Below, piece by piece: positions 1 through 7,521 of a stretch of DNA of 64,000 nucleotides. The DNA comes from an uncultured Paraprevotella sp. (GTDB lineage: Bacteria > Bacteroidota > Bacteroidia > Bacteroidales > Bacteroidaceae). Location of the stretch: positions 124,001-188,000 of the forward strand of contig CALUKY010000002.1 in NCBI GenBank assembly GCA_944321345.1, given 5' to 3'. The notes under the pieces are model-generated. The model saw only the letters and a list, made by a program, of their open reading frames with translations. It made no database searches and was not told the origin of the DNA. Position numbers and translations under genes: made by a program. Position 1 is the stretch's first letter; each line of letters starts with the position of its first letter.

Positions 1-1752
1 AAAGGACTTGGAATATAAACCATTTAGTTTCTGTGAGATAGAAACGATTGCCTGAGATAAGGCTTCACCGCTCTGTACATCTACCACCTGTCCTTTCAAG
101 ACAACCTTCTCTAAGGGAAGCAAAGTAACTTCTATCTGATTATCAGCGCTCTTAACCAGATAAGGGATATCTTCAGGCAGCTGATACTGCATACCTAAAT
201 CCTGAGAAAGACTTATACGACAAAGCACATTTTTATCTGGTAACAAGCCTGACACACTATTTCCCTGTTGCAAATATTTCTCCGCAGAATCCATCCATAC
301 AATATGAGCCTGTTGCGTAACGTCCTCTCCCGATGGAGTTTTCAGACAAAGTGAAACTGTTTGAGGCTGCAACAAGGATTCAAAAGCCACAGAAACATTT
401 TCCTCAAGAATAGAAACTTTATCCAACTGACCTAATACATCACCCGAAGTATTTAAAACAGATACCTTAAAATCGGAGTTCTTCAATAAGCCATTAAATG
501 TGTAGGTCAAACGATCTGAAATGATAAAACGATTTCGTGTTCCAGTCTGCATATTCAGCAATTCCAGAGTCATATTCTTATAACGACCATCCGCGCCATC
601 TGCAGGAAGAGACACTTCTAAAGAACGAACCTCCTCAGACAAAGGAAGAATCGTAAAGTCCTTCCATCCTTCGGCCTCAGCATACAAGGACACAGAAGAA
701 GACAGAACATGCAATACTGCTCCTTCGGCAATACCTTTAAAGGCATCGGACGATGCTTCCGGTGGTACTACTGCATAACAACTGATGCTTGATAAATTCT
801 GACAATCATAAAACGCATTATAACCAATTCTTTCAATACAAGATGGTAAAATCACAGACTGGAGATTAGTCCCATCAAAGCCATAACTAGGAATCTCGGT
901 ATAACCATAAGTTCGGCTCAAATCAAGCAAAGTACAGTTACTGTAATTATTTGTGATTCCCAAATCAGAAGTAGACATTTTTCCGGAAACAACCATCATC
1001 GTTACCTGAGATGCATTCCCATAACCACCGATAGCATCATCTACAGCTGAATAAAGACCTCCTGCTTCAAAATCATCCACAATGATTTCACCTGTAGCAG
1101 AATTCCAAGAGTTTTTACCTGGATTAGAGGGATTTCTAGGGTTATATTCAAATAAGCCCGTGATATCCGTATCTTTTTCTCCCATAGTATAAATATAATA
1201 AGAGTCTTCTGAAAGCAAAGAATCTCCTTTCATCCATCCCTTAAAAACAAAGCCATCATTCGGATAAGCAGATAAATCTATTTCTCCACCCTCCTTTACA
1301 TTTTGAGATGAGAAATTAAAGCTACCCCCCTGTTTGGGACTAGCCTCAAGTCTGAGCCGATGCATTAAAACTGGGGTCTGAGGATCATCCACATTATCAG
1401 GATTGTATTCAAACAAACCGATAATTTTCACATCCTGATCTTTCATCGTATACGTATAATAGCGCTCCGTAGATAAAAGAGTCTCCCCCAACATCCATCC
1501 TTTAAATACAAATCCTGTTTCAGAATAAGCATACAAACTGACGGAGCTTCCTTCTGCAACCCTCTTAGTGGTCATATTAAAAGAACCACCATTTTTGGGG
1601 CTGGCTTCCAGCGTCACCTGATGCATGAGAACTGGCAGTTGAGGATCTCCAGGATTCTCGGGATTGTATATCCCGTCATCCCCGAGCCTCGCCTGTCCCC
1701 AAATAGGAAGCTGGCAAAGCATTAATAAACAAAATATGATTATATGTCTCAT
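1..1752 (-). CDS. Secreted BspA-like protein with tandem InlB-type repeats (3' end outside the window)
   Basis: This frame is open from an ATG at 1752 to the window edge, giving 584 residues with no stop, so the C-terminus is missing. It begins with a signal peptide (MRHIIIIFCLLMLCQLPIWGQ). Two tandem copies of a divergent InlB B-repeat-like unit follow at about residues 40-130 and 130-210; each runs from LEASPK.GGSFN through FVFKGWM to a YYTYTM-like end. A BspA/LRR_5 segment follows (VILPSCIERIGYNAFYDCQNL), then beta-rich domains, and the visible end resembles a carboxypeptidase regulatory-like domain (LKGQVVDVQSGEALSQAIVS). It starts 21 bp after the next LRR gene, so the two are probably co-transcribed. 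Such proteins are extracellular adhesins or binding proteins; no ligand can be named. Confidence 0.85.
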   Translation of the reverse strand, partial: MRHIIIFCLLMLCQLPIWGQARLGDDGIYNPENPGDPQLPVLMHQVTLEASPKNGGSFNMTTKRVAEGSSVSLYAYSETGFVFKGWMLGETLLSTERYYTYTMKDQDVKIIGLFEYNPDNVDDPQTPVLMHRLRLEASPKQGGSFNFSSQNVKEGGEIDLSAYPNDGFVFKGWMKGDSLLSEDSYYIYTMGEKDTDITGLFEYNPRNPSNPGKNSWNSATGEIIVDDFEAGGLYSAVDDAIGGYGNASQVTMMVVSGKMSTSDLGITNNYSNCTLLDLSRTYGYTEIPSYGFDGTNLQSVILPSCIERIGYNAFYDCQNLSSISCYAVVPPEASSDAFKGIAEGAVLHVLSSSVSLYAEAEGWKDFTILPLSEEVRSLEVSLPADGADGRYKNMTLELLNMQTGTRNRFIISDRLTYTFNGLLKNSDFKVSVLNTSGDVLGQLDKVSILEENVSVAFESLLQPQTVSLCLKTPSGEDVTQQAHIVWMDSAEKYLQQGNSVSGLLPDKNVLCRISLSQDLGMQYQLPEDIPYLVKSADNQIEVTLLPLEKVVLKGQVVDVQSGEALSQAIVSISQKLNGLYSKSF

Positions 1753-1773
1753 TGTTCTTTATTTTTGGTTGAG

Positions 1774-4700
1774 TTATTCAGTCACAGTCACTTTATAAGA
1801 TGTTCCATTGATAATCACAACATAAACACCCGGACGAACACTAAAGGAAGCTTCTGTACCCTGGCTCTTGCCAATGATCTTACCATCAGTTGCGTAAACG
1901 GCAACATCGGCTGACTGTGGAGTCTGTACCAGAATCTGTCCTGAAACTGCAGTAACCTTGGCAACTGACATGTTGCTTTCCAAACCTGTTGTGGTTCCCT
2001 CTTTCTTCACGACGATAACAAAGCGATCATTAACGGTTCCGGCTTCTGCATTGAAGGTATAATCCTGCATGGTCAGATCCGTTTCTGCACCCGTCAGATT
2101 ATCAATGAGACAAACCTGAGCATCAGCTTTGGTATTCAAAGAAAGAGTATAAGAACCTTTTCTGCCAAAATAAGCACCCAAAGCAATCATACCATCGTCC
2201 AATGGACGTTCATTGATAGAAAGCGAAACTCCGTTTTCGATGGTATATAACTGAGATACAGAAGCATCCGGACTCATAAACTTACCCGCATCAGTGGCCA
2301 AATCATAATCACGGCTAGCCTCCTCATTCAAAACAAAGCGAGTACGATCACTTGTTTCTCCGTTACTCAATTCAATATTAAAGACCTGACGTTCTACCTG
2401 CAATCCACGGCCTTGTGCTCTGGCAACGATGCTTTGTGGCATTTCACGAACCAAACGGGTTGTCTGACGTCCTTCCGGTGCAAATTCAATAGTCGCTTTA
2501 TCTACCGGACGCTGTACAAAGAAAGCTTCGCCCGGTCGCAAAATATATTCATCATCCAAAGGAGAATAAGCCTCATAAGTGCTATTATTATCATTCCAAA
2601 CAGTAATTGGTGCTGTAAAATCAATAAAACGGATATCGTAGAAGCTCGGGAATGGATTACCGATCAGATTCCAGCTTCTGTTGTGTGCAAATTCAGACAA
2701 ATGCTCTTCCAATGCAATGGAACGGGTATCATTGGCAAAAATGAGATTCTTCTGCGCATTATTCAAGGCAGGAACAACAAAACCGCAATGTGATTCCGGA
2801 CGTGTACTTTGCCAAATATAACCAACTCCAGCCTGCAATACACTATCAGCGGTCATATTTTGCCAGGTCTTTTCCATATCTTGAGCAGCTCTGGAAGCAC
2901 CTGAATACTTACGAATCACCCAGTTTGTATTTTCATACAGAGTCATAATATCAGAAACCTTCACATCATATGGGAAAGAAAGGAAATGCCAATGATTTGA
3001 TGCATTGTACAAAGTAATCTGCACACTATCGGCACGCATATTAGCCTCATTAATCAACGCGTTATAGCAGGGAATCTCTTCAGAATAACCGTATGCATAA
3101 GGATTATACACCATAGAATATTTTCCCAAAGAAAGAACGGCTGTTCCCTTAACAGATAAATTTCCGAAACTTACAATATCATGATAATTATCTTCAAGTT
3201 GTATCAAAGACAAGTTCGGCTTATAATCTGCAGCAAATGAATTAGGCAACTCCCATTCTGACGTTCCTGGTACATTAATATTCTTTGGCATATAATCGAC
3301 TCCCTCAATAACAGGGAATATATCCCAACCTTGTGTCAACTTATAATCTGTAAGCGCCATTTTCGGTACGAGTAATTTAGCTCCTTCTCTCATCTGATCA
3401 TCATATCCAAACAGACTATAGTTGGATCCTAAATATGGAGGGAAGAGAGCCATACAAGTGACCTCTTTGAGGTTCTGACATGATTCAAATGCACGAGCAC
3501 AAGAAGAAAGGCCTTCGGGTAATACGATCTGAACCAGACTGTCACAATCTCCAAACGCAGACGAACCCAACTTAACTAAGGTATTAGGAAGCTCTATATT
3601 TCTCAATCTGCTACAATATTCAAATGCATTATTCTCAATAACTTCTATACCTTCTGGTAAAATCAAGTTTTTTAACTTTCCACACTGGGCAGCCATATAC
3701 TCTGGTACGACTTTTAAAGTAGAAGGCAAACGAAGAGTCTCCAAATTAGAACATGATCTAAATGTAGATTCTCCTAAACTATCTACTCCTTCAGGAATCT
3801 GAATTTCCGTCAATTTTCTGCAACCGTAAAATGCATGAGAATCAATTTTTCTTAAAGACTCCGGCAATTGAATACTATCCAAACTCTCACAACCATATAA
3901 CGCAGAATATCCAATACTTTCCAAATTCTCTGGCAGAATTATTTTTTCCAAAAGACTCCTATTCTCAAACATAGAAGGGGTCAAATGCTTCATATTCACA
4001 GCTGACAGATCAATAAATAACAGATTAGTCAAACGTTGCTGCATATTATAAGCATCATCATCATTCAAGGTTCCACTCAGGATCAAGCCATTGACATCTG
4101 ACATATTTTCTGTTTCAGCCAAGATTTTTTTCCCTAAAGTTCCCGGAACATCTACATGAATATTCAATGTAAGTCCATCCCCCTCAATTATTGGATAATT
4201 ACTCCAGATATCAGCACCTCGATAAGCTTCTCCTGCTCCTTGAGGAACACGCACCAAAGCAATACAACTCAATGATGAAGCCAATACAGGAGGAGTCATA
4301 GCATTGATCTTTAGTTGGCATTTGCTACTTCCAGAATATAAACCTAGAAAATCGTGGCCCAAAGTCTGTACGGATTCCGGCAATTCCAATTCAGTCAAAT
4401 TAGTTTCATAAAAAGCTCTATATCCAATCTCCGACAATTTACTATTGACGGGAATGATCACAGATGTCAACGAATGACAGTCATAAAAGCACTCATTCCC
4501 TATACGAACTACATTTTGCGGAATTTCAATTTTTTCCAGATTACGACAATAATTAAAAGCATTATCTCCTATACGAACTACACTTTGCGGGATTTCAATT
4601 CTTCCCAAATTATAGCAACCACTAAAAGCATTATCTCCTATAATTCGCAATGTTTCAGGAAGCTTAATTGATGAAACTCCATCTGAGTAAAACACCGAAT

Positions 4701-5097
4701 TACCATCTCCAATACATACTACAGCATACTCTCCGTCAGACAAGCTAAAATGAGAAGGAATTTCTTCCGGTGCTGAAAAATCATTATAAGAACGAATACA
4801 AGCAACCTTGTAGGTTCTATCTACATAAAGTTCATAGTTCCCAATCGATTCATAATCACTAAAATTCCATACGTCGGGACTGCCTTGTACAATGGTATCA
4901 CCAGGAACAATAGTATCTCCCGGGACAACAGTTGCCGTATCATTCAGTTGACTCAGATAATTGGAAATCATTGTCTGAGTATGTGTTTTAGGCACAAAAT
5001 TCATAGAACGAATATTTCTGGCATACATATTCGCACCATCCGCCTCAGCAAAAGCTGACAAAAGCGTCAATAAAAATAATAAGTCTTTGTTCTTCAT
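1774..5097 (-). CDS. BspA-like leucine-rich-repeat surface protein with C-terminal sorting-like tail
   Basis: An 1107-residue secreted protein with an N-terminal signal peptide. Residues about 140-580 hold many LRR_5 (BspA/TpLRR) repeats with the consensus IEIPQSVVRIGDNAFNYCRN, split by a non-repeat stretch near 270-350. The middle contains two modules that resemble the FPYDV and WNLIGNPFPSF segments seen in other secreted proteins of this window. The last 60 residues (DVAVYATDGKIIG ... RPGVYVVIINGTSYKVTVTE) look like a type IX secretion or DUF6383-type C-terminal domain. Between residues 55 and 70 the hexapeptide PGDTIV is repeated, encoded by near-identical 18-bp units. BspA relatives bind matrix proteins or mediate coaggregation; that role is inferred from the family only. 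It is the first gene of a two-gene unit. Confidence 0.88.
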   Translation of the reverse strand: MKNKDLLFLLTLLSAFAEADGANMYARNIRSMNFVPKTHTQTMISNYLSQLNDTATVVPGDTIVPGDTIVQGSPDVWNFSDYESIGNYELYVDRTYKVACIRSYNDFSAPEEIPSHFSLSDGEYAVVCIGDGNSVFYSDGVSSIKLPETLRIIGDNAFSGCYNLGRIEIPQSVVRIGDNAFNYCRNLEKIEIPQNVVRIGNECFYDCHSLTSVIIPVNSKLSEIGYRAFYETNLTELELPESVQTLGHDFLGLYSGSSKCQLKINAMTPPVLASSLSCIALVRVPQGAGEAYRGADIWSNYPIIEGDGLTLNIHVDVPGTLGKKILAETENMSDVNGLILSGTLNDDDAYNMQQRLTNLLFIDLSAVNMKHLTPSMFENRSLLEKIILPENLESIGYSALYGCESLDSIQLPESLRKIDSHAFYGCRKLTEIQIPEGVDSLGESTFRSCSNLETLRLPSTLKVVPEYMAAQCGKLKNLILPEGIEVIENNAFEYCSRLRNIELPNTLVKLGSSAFGDCDSLVQIVLPEGLSSCARAFESCQNLKEVTCMALFPPYLGSNYSLFGYDDQMREGAKLLVPKMALTDYKLTQGWDIFPVIEGVDYMPKNINVPGTSEWELPNSFAADYKPNLSLIQLEDNYHDIVSFGNLSVKGTAVLSLGKYSMVYNPYAYGYSEEIPCYNALINEANMRADSVQITLYNASNHWHFLSFPYDVKVSDIMTLYENTNWVIRKYSGASRAAQDMEKTWQNMTADSVLQAGVGYIWQSTRPESHCGFVVPALNNAQKNLIFANDTRSIALEEHLSEFAHNRSWNLIGNPFPSFYDIRFIDFTAPITVWNDNNSTYEAYSPLDDEYILRPGEAFFVQRPVDKATIEFAPEGRQTTRLVREMPQSIVARAQGRGLQVERQVFNIELSNGETSDRTRFVLNEEASRDYDLATDAGKFMSPDASVSQLYTIENGVSLSINERPLDDGMIALGAYFGRKGSYTLSLNTKADAQVCLIDNLTGAETDLTMQDYTFNAEAGTVNDRFVIVVKKEGTTTGLESNMSVAKVTAVSGQILVQTPQSADVAVYATDGKIIGKSQGTEASFSVRPGVYVVIINGTSYKVTVTE

Positions 5098-5421
5098 AAT
5101 GAAAATGAATTATTGAACTCCCACCGAAAATGCACCAAAAGGAAACAAACCGATTTAGAGCCTGATTAATAAATAGGAATAACTACGTAAAAATAGGAAA
5201 CGATAACTTCAAGAAGATTAAATACGATTTACGAAAAAATAATATACCCCAAATGAAGCATCGGAAACAAAACAGAGGAATTTTCTCTGACACACAGGCT
5301 GAAAGCCTACATATAAACATAAATTAAACTGAACTTCTATTGGTATCTTTTAAATTAATATCTTCTTCTTTTAAGAGCTGAAACCGCTCATTGTTTGTCA
5401 AATAATTGTGTTAATACCAGT

Positions 5422-5452
5422 CAAAGATAGAAAATAACAGTTGTCACAACAA
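5422..5452 (-). promoter_or_regulatory. Bacteroidetes-type promoter for the LRR genes
   Basis: On the minus strand TATCTTTG (5422-5429) matches the -7 consensus TAnnTTTG, and a TTG at 5450-5452 lies 20 nt upstream, matching the -33 TTTG element. It is the best match upstream of the LRR gene. Confidence 0.6.
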
Positions 5453-5576
5453 GTTAAAGAGCAAATAATATTTACGTATTTATTATTTTTAACTTATTAT
5501 ATACAAAAGTATAAAAAGTACTTTTTCTTAACAAAGAAATCACTAATACTAAACTTTAATCCAGAAATACAATGAC

Positions 5577-5620
5577 AAAAAAAATCTTACTCAGACATAT
5601 ATAATATATCTGAGTAAGAT
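5577..5620 (-). terminator. Rho-independent terminator of the prfB-CYTH operon
   Basis: A perfect 12-bp inverted repeat (5584-5595 with 5609-5620, arm ATCTTACTCAGA) lies 37 bp past the CYTH stop. On the minus strand it is followed directly by eight T residues (5577-5584). Confidence 0.85.
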
Positions 5621-5657
5621 AACATAAGTTTATACTTAAAAAGGTATCTAATACAGC

Positions 5658-6152
5658 TCACTCAAGCCATTCCCGGATATCATCCTTCCACTGGCAATAA
5701 GGATTTACTCGCATACAAGAGTTATAGAAACGGCGGTCTCCCGTTACCTCACGCCCCAAAAAGGCAGGACGTTCAAATGGTTCATCTGGAGATCCCAGTT
5801 CCACCTCTGCCAGTATCAATCCTTCATTATCACCATAGAACTCGTCAACTTCAAACACATGCCCTCCATAAGGTATCAGATAACGGGTTTTGTCAATAAT
5901 TCCCGGTTCACAGATTTTCAGAAGGTCATGCGCATCCTGAAGAGAGATTTCCTTTTCAAATTCATAACGCACCAAGCCCCCCTGGTCAGAAGGTCCCTTA
6001 ATGGTCAGATAGCCTTTCTCATCACGGATCCGCACCCGTACAGTGCGTCCTCTCATGCTTGAAATATATCCCTGCACGATATGACTGGAAGAAGAGGCCT
6101 GCTCCTTAAAAGAACCCTTGACCAGAAACTTGCGTTCAATCTCAAAATGCAT
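5658..6152 (-). CDS. CYTH domain protein (triphosphate tunnel metalloenzyme)
   Basis: A 164-residue single-domain CYTH protein. The N-terminus carries the family signature ExExK (EIERK, residues 4-8). Further charged strands of the tunnel follow (VRVRIRDEKGYLTIKG, YEFEKEI, DEFYGDNEGLILAEVELGS), with basic and acidic residues that bind triphosphate and metal. The length fits stand-alone bacterial members, which mostly hydrolyse inorganic triphosphate; class IV adenylate cyclase activity exists in the family but is less likely. It is cytoplasmic, with no signal peptide. It lies 3 bp after a small membrane peptide and downstream of prfB, so it is the last gene of that operon. The substrate is inferred from the family. 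Confidence 0.9.
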   Translation of the reverse strand: MHFEIERKFLVKGSFKEQASSSSHIVQGYISSMRGRTVRVRIRDEKGYLTIKGPSDQGGLVRYEFEKEISLQDAHDLLKICEPGIIDKTRYLIPYGGHVFEVDEFYGDNEGLILAEVELGSPDEPFERPAFLGREVTGDRRFYNSCMRVNPYCQWKDDIREWLE

Positions 6153-6155
6153 TTC

Positions 6156-6293
6156 CTATAATATTGAAAAGGCGATCAGACTCAAAATGCACAACAATAT
6201 CAGTACACCGATCAATGACCAGATGACACGCTTTCCCTGCTGCTCCTGCAATTCTGCACGATGGGCAGCCTTCTTTCTTCTTTTCTCACTCAT
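6156..6293 (-). CDS. 45-residue single-span membrane peptide
   Basis: A short frame between prfB and the CYTH gene: a strongly basic N-terminus (MSEKRRKKAAHRAELQEQQG), then one hydrophobic helix (VIWSLIGVLILLCILSLIAF) and a stop. The tight spacing (21 bp after prfB, 3 bp before CYTH), codon use like its neighbours and the clean basic-then-hydrophobic design support a real gene. The positive-inside rule predicts N-in topology. I do not recognise a family and no function is proposed. Confidence 0.72.
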   Translation of the reverse strand: MSEKRRKKAAHRAELQEQQGKRVIWSLIGVLILLCILSLIAFSIL

Positions 6294-6314
6294 ACGGCAA
6301 TCCGTTTAATTGTT

Positions 6315-7433
6315 TTATATATTTTCCTCACCGGCAAACTCCATGAGATAAGCCTTGATGAAGCCGTCAATCTTTCCGTCCATCACACCATTCACATCAG
6401 ACGTCTGGAAATTAGTCCGGTGGTCTTTTACTCTACGGTCATCAAATACATAACTTCGTATCTGACTACCCCATTCTATCTTCTTCTTACCGGCCTCAAT
6501 CTTAGCCTGGGCTGCCTTACGTTTCTGCAGAGCACGGTCATAAAGCTGTGATTTCAGGAGACGCATAGCATTCTCACGGTTTTCAAGCTGTTTACGGCTC
6601 TCGGTGTTCTCGATAAGGATTTCTTCTTCCTCTCCGGTATCAGGATCTACATACTGATAACGCAAGCGCACTCCCGTTTCCACCTTATTCACGTTCTGTC
6701 CACCGGCACCACCGGAACGGAACAGATCCCATGAGATTTTGGACGGATCAACATATATCTCTATGGTATCATCAACCAAAGGAGTTACAAACACAGAAGC
6801 AAAAGAAGTCATGCGCTTACCCTGAGCATTGTAAGGAGATACGCGTACCAAACGGTGTACACCATTTTCTGACTTCAAATAACCATAGGCAAACTCACCT
6901 TCGATCTGCATGGTTACCGTCTTTATTCCAGCCTCATCACCATCCTGCAAGTTGCTGATCGTGCATTTGTAGCCGTGTGCCTCAGCCCAACGCATATACA
7001 AGCGCATCAGCATGGACGCCCAATCCTGACTTTCAGTACCTCCGGCTCCGGAATTGATCTTCAGCACGGCATCCATAGGGTCTTCTTCCTGACGCAGCAT
7101 ATTGCGCAGCTCCAGATCCTCCAATGCACTGATAGCCTTGGCATAAGCCTCGTCGACTTCCTCCTCGGTAACCATCTCTTCTTTATAAAAATCAAAAGCC
7201 AGTTCCAATTCATCGGCCAATGTCTTCACTTCTGTATAGCCTTCTATCCACTTTTGCAGACCTTTAACCTTCTTCATCTGCTCTTCAGCGGCTTTGGCAT
7301 CATCCCAAAAGCCGGGCGCCTGCGTTCTCAGCTGTTCTTCCTCTACCTGCACTTTCTTGTTCTCGATATCCAGATACCGGTACAAGGCGGCAGTACGTTC
7401 TTTTACATTCTTCAGTTGATCAATGGTTATCAT
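6315..7433 (-). CDS. prfB: Peptide chain release factor 2
   Basis: A 372-residue class I release factor that ends translation at UGA and UAA. The N-terminal helical domain is followed by the PCRF domain, and the GGQ loop (SGGAGGQNVNK, near residue 245) catalyses peptidyl-tRNA hydrolysis. The stop-codon recognition tripeptide, SPF in E. coli RF2, reads SPY here (VRVSPYNAQGKR). RF2 identity is supported by the overall length and by HTSF-like MTSFASVFVTP after it. The frame is continuous through RYLDIENKK, where many bacteria carry the CUUUGA programmed frameshift, so that autoregulation is absent. It is the first gene of an operon with a small membrane peptide and the CYTH gene. Confidence 0.95.
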   Translation of the reverse strand: MITIDQLKNVKERTAALYRYLDIENKKVQVEEEQLRTQAPGFWDDAKAAEEQMKKVKGLQKWIEGYTEVKTLADELELAFDFYKEEMVTEEEVDEAYAKAISALEDLELRNMLRQEEDPMDAVLKINSGAGGTESQDWASMLMRLYMRWAEAHGYKCTISNLQDGDEAGIKTVTMQIEGEFAYGYLKSENGVHRLVRVSPYNAQGKRMTSFASVFVTPLVDDTIEIYVDPSKISWDLFRSGGAGGQNVNKVETGVRLRYQYVDPDTGEEEEILIENTESRKQLENRENAMRLLKSQLYDRALQKRKAAQAKIEAGKKKIEWGSQIRSYVFDDRRVKDHRTNFQTSDVNGVMDGKIDGFIKAYLMEFAGEENI

Positions 7434-7443
7434 AAATAAAAAA

Positions 7444-7495
7444 GCTTTTCTATATGCAAAGATAACGAATATTCATTACTTTGATATAGAAAAGC
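7444..7495. terminator. Long bipartite hairpin, terminator of the acyl-CoA ligase gene
   Basis: Arms GCTTTTCTATAT (7444-7455) and ATATAGAAAAGC (7484-7495) pair perfectly. After one bulged base, CAAAG (7457-7461) pairs with CTTTG (7479-7483). T-rich tracts follow on both strands (TTTTTTATTT on minus, ATTTTTTATT on plus). On the minus strand it ends the ligase transcript. Confidence 0.75.
7457..7464 (-). promoter_or_regulatory. Candidate prfB promoter, -7 element
   Basis: TATCTTTG on the minus strand, 24 bp before the prfB start, matches TAnnTTTG exactly but lies inside the terminator hairpin. No good -33 element is present. Confidence 0.45.
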
Positions 7496-7521
7496 CTGAT
7501 TTTTTATTCTTTAGCCAGTTG

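Larger units (their letters stand above)
5098..5657. other. AT-rich 560-bp gene-free stretch
   Basis: No convincing coding frame lies here. It holds the terminator of the CYTH operon at the right end and a minus-strand promoter at about 5422-5452 that would give the LRR gene a 5' leader of roughly 320 nt. The leader contains only a short hairpin (AGGCT, loop TTC, AGCCT, near 5300). I do not recognise a riboswitch or known RNA family in it. Confidence 0.5.

Noticed and set aside
3440-4680. Repeated DNA considered as a CRISPR-like array
   Set aside because: The repeats are irregular in sequence and keep the reading frame; they encode LRR units of a surface protein.
5098-5340. 46-codon minus-strand frame starting MFICRLSACVS in the LRR leader
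   Set aside because: Cys/Phe-rich composition, no partner or family pattern, and it lies in AT-rich untranslated sequence.
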